Assembly (NCBI GenBank): GCA_008000375.1
Contig: SMOI01000023.1
Location: forward strand, 15,101-79,100
Source of the DNA: Poteriospumella lacustris
Taxonomy: Eukaryota; Sar; Chrysophyceae; Chromulinales; Dinobryaceae
Length of the DNA stretch: 64,000 nucleotides
Reading direction: 5' to 3'
The translations under genes were made by a program, and so were the position numbers. The notes under the pieces were generated by a model that did no database searches, was not told where the DNA came from, and saw only the letters and a program-made list of their open reading frames with translations. How positions within the stretch are numbered: the stretch's first letter is position 1; each line of letters begins with the position of its first letter. Below are positions 32,367 to 44,001 of this stretch, piece by piece.

Positions 32367-33013
32367 CTTAGGACTAGTTTCTCCGATCCAACTGAAATCG
32401 AACCCCTCACTCGTTATAGGCCGTCAAGATACTTGGAAATACGTATGTCATATGTATCAGGATGCCTCGCCCCAACGACGAGGGCAAAAATCAAACAGAC
32501 CATGGTCGTCGTCGTCGTCGTGTCGTGCCCTCACGATCACACTGAGAAAAAATCGAAACCGCCGTGCTGTCTCTGCGAGCGACATGTGCACGCGTACCTA
32601 TGCATGTATACCACCGGTAGGTGTGCACACACGGTATAATAACTGACTATGCCGTGGCGCTGTCGGCCGTGTGCAACGTGGGGCACCGGTGACGCGTCCA
32701 GTGCGCGCGTAGCACCGTGGCGGTGCAGGGCGCATCACATGTTCGTGGCCGTACCAACCGGAGCAGTTCGGCGCAGCAGTTGGGAACCTCCTCGGCACCT
32801 TCGTCAAGCCTGCGGAGCAACGACGCATTTCGTCTGTTGGTGCTGAGCCCAAGCCAACGCTGCGGCTGGCACGACCACACGTTAACGGAAACCTGCTCAT
32901 TCCCCTGCGGTTCGTCCCAAGTTGCTTTGCAAATGACAAACATTTTAAAAAAAAGAAAGGAACATGAAACTGTAGATTAATTTTCGGGATAAGTCGTTCA
33001 TTTGCCAGCGTCT
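32367..33013. other. Intergenic region containing a GC-rich island
   Basis: 647 bases. 32641-32880 is conspicuously GC-rich with CpG-dense sequence (GCGCGCG, GGCGCATC), unlike its AT-rich flanks. Minus-strand frames stay open across it but show no family signal. No tRNA, 5S or spliceosomal RNA signature found. Confidence 0.45.
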
Positions 33014-33637
33014 TCATTTGCAAGGCATCAATCCGACTCTTGGACAATGACAAAATCCAGCTTTTTCCATAAAGTGCTTGGATAAAATGCTTCTATCAAC
33101 CGCGGAATCGACGGATACAGTGATATTAATATGATGCGGACGCGATGGTGAAGATATTTCCACAGTTATTGCGGATTTATAACCTAAAGAAAGCTGGCCA
33201 TTTCCATATTTTGTTGTAAAACTAATTGATTTTCCCAACTTCAAATCGATTGCCGTTTGAGCCCGTAGATAAGTCATCTCAGCACCGCTGTCAACGATAA
33301 ACATCTCTTCGTGTGTTAAAGACGAATCAAAAGGGTTCATGATCAAGAATGAAGCAGCATCCTGCTTTCCGACTGGGGTTGATTCTAATTCCTCGACTAA
33401 CTTGTCGAATTGTTCGTCAATACCAGGATTTTGGTCAACACAGGCAACGGGGAGGCCTTCCAAAATTTCTTTTCTCATGTTTTGTTGACAGGACTGCAAT
33501 TTCTGGCGAATTTGGTCATTGGAATCCGCCGATGAGCGATAACCGACTTCGCCCACTGTGCCATTCCTTCTCTTGGCCACACCAACCGAGAGAAAGGAGA
33601 TCAGCCACAAAGCGTGAAAGAAGAACTTCCAATTCAT
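33014..33637 (-). CDS. Secreted retropepsin-like aspartic protease
   Basis: A 207-residue protein with a signal peptide (about residues 1-21, FFFHALWLISFLSVGVA). The core from about residue 110 shows one aspartic-protease active-site strand, MFIVDSGAEMTYL (DSGA, hydrophobic residues before it), then YGNGQLSLGYKSAITVEI as a candidate flap/strand region, and a late hydrophobic-Gly-like segment. One DSG motif in a protein this small indicates a retropepsin-type half that must dimerise, as opposed to pepsin, which has two lobes. No reverse transcriptase, gag or integrase sequence is nearby, so it looks like a domesticated or stand-alone protease. A proline- or Ser-rich pro-region is absent. Function unknown. 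Confidence 0.6.
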   Translation of the reverse strand: MNWKFFFHALWLISFLSVGVAKRRNGTVGEVGYRSSADSNDQIRQKLQSCQQNMRKEILEGLPVACVDQNPGIDEQFDKLVEELESTPVGKQDAASFLIMNPFDSSLTHEEMFIVDSGAEMTYLRAQTAIDLKLGKSISFTTKYGNGQLSLGYKSAITVEISSPSRPHHINITVSVDSAVDRSILSKHFMEKAGFCHCPRVGLMPCK

Positions 33638-34005
33638 ATCTGATGGTAGGACGTTTCTTTTTGGTGAAATATTAATTCGCGAATATTATTTTTGGTTGAA
33701 AATGCTAAGGAAGACAGAATGGAGGAAGGGACCTTGGACCGCCATACTCAAATTGAAACCGACACGCACAAAGATCCCAGTTTTCTGTGTAATCTGAGTT
33801 CCATCTGTAGTTTATCCCACCGGATGACGAGTCAACGAATTTGATTTTAGTGATTGAAAAGGGGTGAAGCTTTCGCCCTTTTTCATATCCACAACAAGAA
33901 AAGAGAGTATATCCCTTGGATTCATCTGGTCTCGGGTCTTATCATCAACATCCGTCGTTTTTGATTTTGCATGAATCAGTGGATTCGCATTAGGTTTTGA
34001 AATCG
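33638..34005. other. Divergent intergenic region
   Basis: 368 bases between the retropepsin-like gene and the DNA2 start. Open frames on both strands lack support. Confidence 0.35.
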
Positions 34006-37000
34006 ATGCGTGCAACCACTTCCACGAGAGAATATGGTGAGTTTGCGTGCTGACATCAGTCGAAGTGGCAATTGACAGTGTATTCAATGCGATACTTGCT
34101 GGTTCAGGTGGTCGGGATAGGCGAGCACTCTCACGGAAGCGCAGTTCGGTAAGTATTTCCCACCTGTATGCAGAGTAGGCTTGTCTTTTATTAACAGCTC
34201 TGGTGTTGTAGGATGATTTGGACTATTTTCCAATGACTCAGGATGAAAGTGCAGACAGAGTTATGTGGGAAACAGAAGCTTATGATCTTCTACCGAAGCC
34301 GACCACCGGAACGGCCTCAGCAATGTACGACTTGTCGCTTCACTTGCTATGCAAGCACCAGACTGATTTTCCTCGAATGGAATATAGGGACAATGAATAC
34401 AGTGGCTTTGGATGGAAGAATCTACGTGCCAAAAGGAGGAGAGGGCAGTCTGAGGACGAAGATGTCCCATTTGCCGCATCCACGTTCTTGGCTGCTGGGG
34501 ATGGTTCTCAACCGATGAACTCGTCGGCCATGGAGAGCTCTTTATCCACCCACTCGAACGATCATAACAAGGAGAATGTGGACATCCTTTCACAAGAGTC
34601 GATATCTGCGAAAGAGCCCTTGGACCTACCCCCGACGCCCCCGTTGGATCTTCAACAAGCGATCAAGCACAGTCAACCATCAATAGCGGTTTCTTCGGAG
34701 CCTGCTGTTCGATGTACCTCTCCATCATTCTCGTCATCTTCTTCGAGTGCGAGTGCAGCGGTGCTCACATCACCAACAACTCCACCTTTCCCATTGACCC
34801 ATCCATCGCTTGTCGCGCATCATCAGTTCAGTTCCACTCTTCGGCAGGAGCGTTTGCCATCATCGATGCAGCAGCAACACTACCCTGTACCGATCGAAGC
34901 CCCTTCGATGGTTCCACCGCCGCAGCCTTCGATATCAACTCGAGTAGTTCCAGTGAATAACAACGATCATCGGCCTCCGCTGCCTCCCTCGGCGGGTGTC
35001 TTCCCTCAACTGCCACCGCAACCACATCCACAAACACATCCACAACCACAACCAGCTCCGATAGCTCATCCCAGCTCCTCTTCTCACAGCACGCGGCCCA
35101 TTGCACCAGTGCCGTATACAACACCGATATCGTTGGCCCCAGTCCATCAACCATCAGTTCACGTGCCAATGGCATCATCAGGAGCAGCGCCAGCACCAGC
35201 ACGAGAACCAGCACCAGCGGTGGTTTCAGCGTCCGTCGTGATCTCCCACGAAGGAGACATCGAAATCTCCGACGAGGATTTAGCCCGCATCGATGCAGAG
35301 ATCGAAGCCGTACGTGAAACGATCCCATATGCTCGTCTTCTGCTGCTGTATTCTTCTTCTTCTCTTGCTCGGTGGTTGTCTAACGCTCTTGTTTCTGTTT
35401 CTGTGTTTTTGTGTTTTGTCTATAGACCCAAGCCACGATGCAAGCTGTGGCGACGCAAGCTTCGCGCCCTTATACCTCTACCGATACGACACGTCACCCC
35501 AGCATCCCCAGCGTACCACTGGCGCAGCAGCCTTATCATTCTCTGCCGGCCATGTCGAATGCCTCCTCCGCGTCTTCTGTTCGACAACAGTATCCGTCTC
35601 ATCTGACACAGAACCAACCACGAATCGTCCCAGAGCCGACGCTAGCTCCAGTTTCGGAGAATAACAATAGCAACAATAACAATGTCCTCGATGACTTTGT
35701 AGAGATCAGTGAGGAAGATCTGGCGATGTTGGACGCTATTGAGCAACAAGTGCTGGCTACACAAGCTACACAACAGGCTGTTGCTGCTGTGGCTACTTCT
35801 ACCGCAGCTACCGCAGCGACGGACCACTGCCACCACCACCACACCGTCAACGTGTCCGAGACAATGACGGACGCTGTTCCGTACTGTTTGTGGTCCATGG
35901 ACGAGCCCTTGCCGCTCTATTTCCGATTGAAGATCACGGCCATGGAACGACAAGACAGTCGACGTAGCATTCGACTGCTTACGACCAATGCCGATGACCA
36001 AACAAGTTCACGTCGATCATCTACCGCCACCGCCACCGCCACCACCACCGCCACCGCCGCACCTTCATCCACCACCATCGTCGTGGAGCTGTATGACGAT
36101 TGGTATCACTTTGTCGTGTCCGAAACGGACGTCTTACATCTGGGGGATGTGATTCATGTGGTCAACATCGATGGGTTGGCATTGCAACAACCAGCGACGA
36201 TGAGTCTGTTGGCCTCGCCAGCCAGTCACTTGCGGCCCAGTGGTAGTATCGTGGTCAGTTTCGCACCGTTGACGTTGCGTATTGACAATGAAGCGGGATT
36301 GGTGATCATTGCGCCCGATACCTATGTCTCCCCCACCAAGGTCGCTGATTCGTGTCAATGTGAACGACGCGGCGTGTTGGTGGATCGTTTTCGATCGTTT
36401 AGTTTGCCCTCGGTGGCAGCCACGTTGGGTAAAGTGCGGCATTATTTCATCGAGGTACGTGGGTAGACCGCCCCCCCCACTGTCTCCCCTGTAGCATTAC
36501 TGACGATGTACGTACTGTATGGACAGCATTTGTCGGAGCGGATCTTGCAGATTCTACAAGAAGGAGCCACCGCCACCGCCACCGCCACCGCCGCCACTGC
36601 GGCGGTATTGAATGAGAAGTTTGTCTTCAGTCGCTTTCCCCGTCAGTTCTTACAGCAATTGGTGTTGGAAAGCATAGCCGTACATGTGGAAGAGTTGTAC
36701 GCGATACAACGGAAAGACGACGATGTGAAGAAAGATCTGTTTGGGCTGGTCGCCCCGGTCGTGAAGACGATGTTGTTGGTCTTTCGCGAAGGTGTCGCCG
36801 AGATGGCGCATCGACTGAACACGGCGGCCGCCGCCAAAGAACAACAACAGCAACAAGCTGCTGCAAATGGAGGAGGTGGCAGTAATGGAGCGATACGATC
36901 TCGTTCCGTCGGCGGTCCACCGATGCCAGCGCGTACCGTCGCGGAAGTGGATTACCAGATCCACGCGATTCATGGCATCGAAGAGTCGATTCAGTCGCAT

Positions 37001-40000
37001 ATCTTGGGCATCAAGGGTCAAGTGGATTTGATCGCGGGAAGTAAAGTGCTGTCGATGCAAACGACGCTGTCTCAACATGGATTCGCCGCTACTGGCAGCG
37101 GTGCAGCAGCGGCAGCAGCAGCGGCAGCAGCAGCGACACCGCGTCGGTTGTTGTCGTCGATCGCGCCGTATTTGTTGCCGCTGGAGATCAAAACGGGCAA
37201 ATGGAAACAAAGCACGTTGATCGCGCACCGCGCCCAAGTCATTTTGTATTTGTTGTTGATGGCGCTGCGTCGTCAGTCACTGGCCTCCTCATCCTCATCC
37301 TCATCCTCATCCTCGTCGTCCACCGCTACGCCTGCCACGTCGATGAGCCATACCGCCACCACCACCGGCGGCGACGTCGCTCGGCAGGGACTCTTGTTGT
37401 ACATCGCCAAGGACGAAGTGAAAGTGGACGTCATTCAACCGTCGTGGATGGAGATGCGGGCGTTGATGTTGGCCCGCAACAAACTGGCGGTGCAATTGCA
37501 ACAAGCGATTGCCAGCATTGAAGATGTTCCCTTGCCCCTCGCCTCTGCCTCGATGGGCACGGGCATGGGCATGGGCATAGAAACCGCCGCAGCCGACGCA
37601 ACGACCGTCGTGATACGCTCTCGACCACCACAACGGCTACCCCCGATGAAGCGCGCCTTGTTTGACTGTGGCAACTGTTATTCCGCCGCCGAATGTATGT
37701 TGGCCCATGCGGCGTTGGATCAGGGCCACGCGGAAACCTCCGGCGTCCCGACATTGTTTCAACATGCGCTGACGGGGATACGCGCACATCATTTGCAGTA
37801 TTGGCTGCATTGGGATCGTCTCTTGGACCTGGAGAGCTTCCCGGCCTTCAGTAGCGATAGCAGCAACAGCGGCAGCGGCAGCGGCAGCGGCAGCGGTCGA
37901 CGAGGCACCGGTGGTGGTGGGAATGCGAATCGATCGGCCTCGGCGATGTTTGCGTTGTCGGCGGCGGAACGACAAGCCTTGGGGGAAGCCTCGTGTGGCT
38001 CGTTGCAACTGGTGGCGATGGTGGACGTACAACTGGGCGGTAGCCTGGATGGTGGTGGTGATGGGTTGGTGGAAGACGACTTGGCAATGGGCGCGGACGA
38101 TGATCGGTCGATCAAGGCCACGGCCACGTCCACGGCCACGGTAGCGGCGACCATGGGAGGCGGTGTCTCCTCGTCGATGGCAATCGATGTCAGTTTTCGT
38201 TTGTCCGCCGCGACATCGGCTACAACGACGAGCGCAGCCAGTGCTGGATCGCTGTTGCTGCCGTTGCAGCATCTCTTTGTCCTCGGTGACCGTCTCTTGG
38301 TGAGTCTGGAGAAGCAGCAGCAGCAGCAGCAGCAGCATGGACGTTCGCGTGTTGGTGGAGGTGGAGGAGGTGGGCTTGGCGCTGCCCGATCGGCCTTCCA
38401 TCGACCCGACATCAATGCCAACGTGTGCAGTGGTTACGTGGTCGCGTTGAGTACGGATCGTATCACGCTGCGTGTCACACAGGGACGTCGCTATTTGCAA
38501 CAACTGTTACCCCCGCCGCCCAGTGGTGCCACCGCCACCACCGCCACCAACAACAACAGCCCCGTCTCCTGGGCAGAACAAGTCGCGATACGCTTTGACG
38601 GGTGGTGTTTCCGGTTGGACAAAGACGAATCCAACGTGAACATTGCCACGATGCGTGCGAATCTCACCGATCTCTTTGTCGAACCTCATTTGCCGTCGTT
38701 GTGGCTACAATCCCAACGGAAAGGGCCACCGATGACGATGGCTGCCTTGACGAATCTCACCAGCAGTATGCCTCCTCCGCCCGGTCGTAGCGTTACCGGG
38801 TCGTCGGGCGGAACGGACGCCCCAGACGCGTCCACCTCACCAGCGACCGAACAACCCGATGCCGATCAACAATTCGTCCTGCAACAGGTCTATCAGAATC
38901 AAATCATTCGCGAACAATTACGCGCCTACATCGTCGATTTCAAAGCGCCGATGTTTCAAGAGCCACCCGACAAGGACAAACAATACATGTTGTTCTGTCC
39001 ACCGTCGATGTCGCCCAAGGTCTTCGTCCAAGCCATGAGCAACATCCGCAAACACAAACTGACCTTTCAGCAGTACGATTTACGTGGTGCGCCCTCTTCT
39101 GCTGGTGCTGCGGGGGCGGCTGTATCGACTGGTGGCACGCCCACGCCAGTCCCACCGCTACCAATGCACGTCACCCGTGGACCCTACGGAGAGTTCTTGG
39201 TACAACCCGGTCCATTGATCATTTACCCCGGCTGTCACCCGTACGACTTGCATCAAGAATACATGCACATGAATCCCGACCAACAACACGCGGTACAACG
39301 CATCCTGTTGGCCAAGGATTACGCCTTGTTACGGGGTTTACCCGGAACCGGTAAGACGAACACGTTGGCCCTGGTCATTCGTATCATGATCGCTCGGCAA
39401 GAGACCGTGGTGCTGACGTCGTATACGCACAATGCCGTCGATCACGTGATGCAGAAGTTGATTGCCAAGGGCATGTTACCCGCGCATGTCGTGCGCTTGG
39501 GCACCGCCGCGTCGATGCATCCCGCGTGTCTGCCGTATGCGCTGCATGCCTCGGTCGGTTCCGCGAGAACCACGGCGACAACGGCTACTGCTACAGCGAC
39601 CGCGACAGTGTCGTCCATCCAGGAGCTCACGACGCGTTTGCACGCCGTGCGCTTGTACGCGGGCACGGTCTTCACCGCGGCGCGACACATTGTCCTGCGT
39701 ACGCTGCCCAGCAAATGCGACTGGTGTGTCATGGACGAAGCCGGCCAAATTACGCAGCCGGCCGCCGTCGGGGCGCTGTTGAAAGCGCGTAAGTTTGTCC
39801 TGGTGGGGGATGAGAAGCAGCTGCCGCCGTTGGTCGTCTCCACCGCCGCCCAACGCTTCGGTATGGACGAGTCGCTGTTGCATCGGTTGCTGGCGAAACA
39901 CCCCGAGGCGTCGGTGACGTTGACGTTTCAATACCGCATGCACGCCGACATCATGTCGCTCTGCAACCGGCTGGTCTACGCCCACGTGATGCAATGCGGG

Positions 40001-42223
40001 TCGATGGCCGTCGCGCAAGCGCGATTGCCGTATACGGTGGCGCGGGATCCTGTCGCCGCCGCCGCCTCGTGGATACGTGAGTGCATACGACCGGACCGAG
40101 CCGTCGTCTTGTTGAACACCGATGGGTTGTACGCCGCCGCCTCCACGACAGAGTCATCAGCCTCCTTCGTTGGACTCGGACGAGACACGACGACCGAGTC
40201 GTATACATCGTTTGCGCAGATGCAGCAGCAGCAGCAGCAGCAGCAGCATCACAGCGGCAGCAACAGCAACAGCAACAGCAGTGGACCGCGATGGCCATCG
40301 GTTTCTTCCTCCTCGTCCGTGGCCGCGTCGTCGTTGGGAGGGAACAGTGGATCGAATGACGACGAAGCGCAATTGGTGCAAACGCTGCTGCATGCCCTGT
40401 ACCTCTACCAACAGGACTACGAACAACAGCAATGCGCAGCAGAGGCGTCCACCACCACCACCACCACCATCAGCAGCGGCCCTCACGACGAGGAGAACCG
40501 CCTCAAAGTCTTCGAAGTGGCAGTCATTACGCCCTTCCGAGCGCAAGTCCATCGGTTGCAGGCGCGTCTCGCCGCCGATCCGCATCTGGCACCGTTGATG
40601 ATGATGGCCATGACGCCAACGACGACAGCGACAGCCTCGGCGGGGGCTAAGCCTGCGGCGGCGGCGGCGGCGTTGCCGCGTCTGCATCTGGAGGTCAGCA
40701 CGGTGGACAAGTACCAGGGCAAGGACAAGGACATCGTCATCTTCTCCACCGTCAAACGACCTGCGGCGACAGCTGCGGATGGTGGCAACAGCAGTGGCCC
40801 GCCGTCCGAGGACAACGTGGGCTTCTTGCTCCGCGATTGGCGACGCATCAACGTGGCCATTACACGTGCACGGTTGAAGTTGATTGTCTTGGCCTCCGCC
40901 ACGTTGATGGAGCAACTGTTGGCGCGACCGCTGCCCTCGACGATGGCCACCACGACGGACACCACCACCACCGCAGTGCCGTCGGTCGCAGATGAACAGA
41001 TCTTGGGTCATTTGTATCGCCTGTGTCGTGCCGACGGCTGGGTCGTCGATTTGCCACCGCCTGCTGCTGCATTCGCTGCCGCCGCTGCGACGTCGCCTTG
41101 GTTGCCCTTGCAAGCGGTGATGCCTCCGTTGCCCTCGCCGTCTGCACCAGCAGCAGCCGTATCTGCGTCTGCAGCGGTAAAAGAAGAGGTACAACCACCA
41201 ACACCACAACGACCTCCGATGGCGTCGTTCCAAGGCAACGGCGCTGCTGCTACTGCTACTGTATCGGCGCTTCCATCAACGTCACTACCACGACCGATGA
41301 TGATGACGATGGACAATCTGCAGCCGCCGACCACGGCGATGGGGGGTCCGTCGTCTGCCTCGTCGACTGTCCCCGGACGACCGCCAGCCCAGGCCATGGC
41401 ACCGCCACCACCATCCTCAGTACCCTTCGCGCCACCGCCTCGACCCATGTACGGTACCGCACCACGTCCATCGGTGGTGCCGCCGTACTCGCAAACGACA
41501 TCGCAGTCGACCCTGGGACCCGCTTACCCACGTGGACCAGGTAGCGGGTCTGTTCCACCTCGTGGAATGTCACAAGCGGCCGCTGCAACCCCTGGTGTTG
41601 CTGTGAATCGGATGGGCCCTCACGGTGGCCCTCACGGCGGCCCCTATGGCACCCCCAATGGCGTTCCACCTATTCCACCTCATTCGACATCCACCGCCGG
41701 GGCACCTGCCTATCCTCCTCCGCGTGGTGCACCATCAACGACGATGAACCCATCGCCTACTCCGCTGCCATCGTACGGCAAGAACCTGATGTCATCGAAT
41801 CATGTGCATCAGCACCAGCAGCTCCCACCATCACACCCAGCCTTCTCTCAGTCACAGTCCTCTCATCCACCACGCCCCGCAGCGATGCAAGCTCCACCAC
41901 CGCACCAGTACCCACACCACCAGCACCCACACCACCAACAGCAGCCGCAACAGCTTCAAGGTCCACCACCTCGTCCCGCCTACTCCCAGCAGCACCAGCA
42001 CCAGCACCAACCTGCGCAGCCTCCACATGCGCAGTATCCCGTGCCACCGCACGGACACGGACATCATCCTCATCCACATCACCCTCAAGCTCCTCACGCC
42101 AGCGGCGGCCCCGTGGGTATCTCCTACGGCGGGCATGGACGACCACCACACGTCGCCCCACGTCCGCCGGCCCCGCCCTCGTACTCTCAGCAGCAGCAGG
42201 TGTACCCACCACCAGCTCGATGA
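34006..42223 (+). CDS. DNA2: DNA2 nuclease-helicase, very large form
   Basis: Five exons (34006-34036, 34108-34148, 34212-35309, 35426-36454, 36527-42223) join in frame with GT-AG introns to 2,631 residues; human DNA2 has 1,060. The first 580 residues are disordered. Next come a DNA2-type beta-barrel region and the first Fe-S cysteine (CQCERRGVL, about residue 700). The RecB-like nuclease core is GIKGQVDLI (about 895) and LPLEIKTGK (about 952), then the Fe-S cluster C-x2-C-x5-C in FDCGNCYSAAEC (about 1112). The SF1B helicase has Walker A GLPGTGKTNT (about 1669), MDEAGQ (about 1801), FQYRMHADIM, ITPFRAQ, VSTVDKYQGKDKDIVIF and NVAITRARLKL (about 2175). A 400-residue Pro/His/Gln/Gly-rich tail follows. 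DNA2 processes Okazaki flaps and resects breaks. All catalytic motifs look intact. Numerous Gln, Ala, Ser, Thr and Gly expansions interrupt the core. Confidence 0.92.
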
Positions 42224-42441
42224 CCGCGATGACCACCGCTGCTGCGGTCTTCTCCATTTCGTTACGGCTTATGTACATACCTATATAGATATATCCCTCC
42301 TTCTCCTTCTTCTTCTTCCTCTGTTGTTGTTGTTGTAATGAAATAGCTACAGCGTTTACCAGGGGACCACCAACGATACAAAACGAATGACGTGGCATGT
42401 GTGCAGCAGTATTTAGTACGCGAGAAATATCGGGTTTAAGT

Positions 42442-42479
42442 GAGCAGTTCGGGTGAATGAGTGACCCTCTGAACTGCTC
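42442..42479. other. Strong hairpin
   Basis: GAGCAGTTC pairs perfectly with GAACTGCTC; inside, GGGT pairs with ACCC (3-nt bulge, 9-nt loop). The symmetrical 9-bp outer stem works on either strand. It lies about 220 bases past the DNA2 stop, so a role in 3'-end formation or as a structured RNA is possible but unproven. Confidence 0.6.
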
Positions 42480-42529
42480 GTGGGCACCTCGTGGGCACCT
42501 CGTGGGCACCTCGTGGGCACCTCGTGGGT
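42477..42529. repeat. 11-nt minisatellite
   Basis: Nearly five perfect copies of CTCGTGGGCAC starting inside the 3' arm of the adjacent hairpin. Confidence 0.9.
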
Positions 42530-42553
42530 GAGTTAAAAGGCAAAACAAGAACA

Positions 42554-42617
42554 AGCAAAGCAAAGCAAAGAAAACTGGGGTGAGGTGGGTGAAGTGAAGT
42601 GAAGTGAAGTGAAGTGG
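42554..42617. repeat. Pentanucleotide runs
   Basis: (GCAAA)3 at 42554-42569 and (GAAGT)5 at about 42591-42616. Confidence 0.85.
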
Positions 42618-42752
42618 GGGGGAGAGGGGAAGTTAACGTCACAACGGTTGTGACTCATGAGCAACGAGACGAGAATACACGAAACCCCCCGGCAAAGAAC
42701 GCAGAATATATTATGGGCGGGGAGGAAGAGGACTATACAAATACAAAGAGCG

Positions 42753-42755
<3 letters not shown>

Positions 42756-42787
<32 letters not shown>

Positions 42788-42800
42788 TGTGTCTGTGTGT
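42756..42800. repeat. (GT)n microsatellite
   Basis: About 45 bases of GT with two CT interruptions. Confidence 0.95.
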
Positions 42801-43050
42801 AGGCGGTGGCGAGTGTACACCGGACGACGTGTATTCAGAAGAACGACAAGAGAACGCGTGAACAGAAAAGGGGGAAATAGAGAGAAAGAAAGAGAAAGAT
42901 ATAGAGCGAGTGCGACAAACGCAACGATACAAAACGACTAGTCTACGAGCGAATCCCATATAAAGGAGAAGAATAACGAATGGGGAAGAGTTGTGGGGGG
43001 AGGGGTAATGATACCGATGAGAGGTGGTGAGGGGCGAGGGGTCGGTCCGT

Positions 43051-44001
43051 TTAGAGCGCAGGATACTTCGCCATCCATTGTGCTTTCAACTCGGCAAAGA
43101 TTGGTGGGAAATCCATCAAATCTTTCGGTTGTTTGGCTTTCCAGGTACGTCCGAAATCGGTGTACAGTTCACAGTACAAATCGTGGACGTACTCGAGGCC
43201 CTTCGCGACACAGGCGGCATCCTCCGAGGCACCTTCGGGCGACAGGCTGCTGTCCAACAGCAGAATTTGATCTTCTCGTGCCAGCAAATACCCATGCAAA
43301 CGATGCTCGTGAAAGAGTTGCAAGACAAAGGCTGTGATGTTGATCGATGTCGCGGCAAAGGGGAAATACGCGACGTTGGGGTCATTCGAGAGATCCAAGA
43401 GATGAATCGCTTGCGAGGGATAATGCTTCGCAAAATAGACGAGTTGTTCCAGTCCTAAGAGCCCCATACCACGGAAATCCGTCGCTGGATCAGTCCCTTG
43501 AAAGCCCAATTCGCCCCATTCTTTGCTGTGCCGATGGTGACTACGTACCACACCGGGCTTCAAGAACTGCCAGAGACTCTCCAACAACTCTACGTGCTCT
43601 ACGTGGTCATATCGAAAAATCGCATTCTTGCTGCTGACCAATTGTTGATAGACCACGTTGATAAGACGCAGCGATTGCAACGAGTGCGTCACGTTGGGAA
43701 CAACGAGTCGTGCCTTGTCCTTCAGCAGTCCTTTCTTCTCAATGATCGCATTCTTCAGGGGTAACACGGAGAATACTTGTAAGGCAAAGACAGGTTTCGT
43801 CAATTCTGCCAATTGCACGGACAGCTTCAATGATTTCGCACATTTCATGCCCATGACCGCGTTGTGTTGTGCCTCTTGCCTGGGGTCACTCCCGGCGCAT
43901 ATTCGGGCGATTTCGGATCGTCCAGTGTACAAATGCAACATGTATTTCCACAACGGTCGTAATTGACTATTTTCCAGGAAAACAGAAACGTGGTGGCCCA
44001 T
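43051..44001 (-). CDS. ELMO domain-containing protein (ELMOD)
   Basis: A 316-residue intronless protein, similar in length to ELMOD1/2 (about 290-330). The diagnostic motif is WGELGFQGTDPATDFRGMGL (near residue 165), containing the catalytic-type Arg of the ELMOD GAP motif. LLGLEQLVYFAKHYP follows, and INITAFVLQLF comes later. ELMOD proteins are GTPase-activating proteins for Arl2 and Arf family GTPases. No PH domain or N-terminal armadillo region as in ELMO1-3, so it belongs to the ELMOD subgroup. Gene start MGHHVSVFLENSQLRPLWKY is the first ATG. Confidence 0.9.
   Translation of the reverse strand: MGHHVSVFLENSQLRPLWKYMLHLYTGRSEIARICAGSDPRQEAQHNAVMGMKCAKSLKLSVQLAELTKPVFALQVFSVLPLKNAIIEKKGLLKDKARLVVPNVTHSLQSLRLINVVYQQLVSSKNAIFRYDHVEHVELLESLWQFLKPGVVRSHHRHSKEWGELGFQGTDPATDFRGMGLLGLEQLVYFAKHYPSQAIHLLDLSNDPNVAYFPFAATSINITAFVLQLFHEHRLHGYLLAREDQILLLDSSLSPEGASEDAACVAKGLEYVHDLYCELYTDFGRTWKAKQPKDLMDFPPIFAELKAQWMAKYPAL

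Larger units (their letters stand above)
42224..43050. other. Convergent intergenic region with hairpin and four tandem repeats
   Basis: 827 bases between DNA2 and the ELMOD gene. Features: hairpin 42442-42479, an 11-nt tandem repeat 42477-42529, GCAAA and GAAGT pentamer runs at 42554-42617 and a GT run at 42756-42800. Short ORFs here derive from the repeats. Confidence 0.7.

Noticed and set aside
32647-32943. Minus-strand ORFs in the GC-rich island
   Set aside because: No recognisable domain or signal; open by virtue of GC content.
33014-33637. Remnant of a retrotransposon or retrovirus pol gene
   Set aside because: Has its own signal peptide and stop, and no reverse transcriptase, RNase H, integrase or LTR sequence nearby.
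33812-34087. Minus-strand 91-codon ORF
   Set aside because: Overlaps the DNA2 first exon and intron; no ATG-anchored family evidence.
37637-38503. Antisense ORFs across the DNA2 nuclease region
   Set aside because: Shadows of triplet-repeat coding sequence.
42477-42529. CRISPR-like array
   Set aside because: Direct 11-nt units with no spacers; a minisatellite in a eukaryotic genome.
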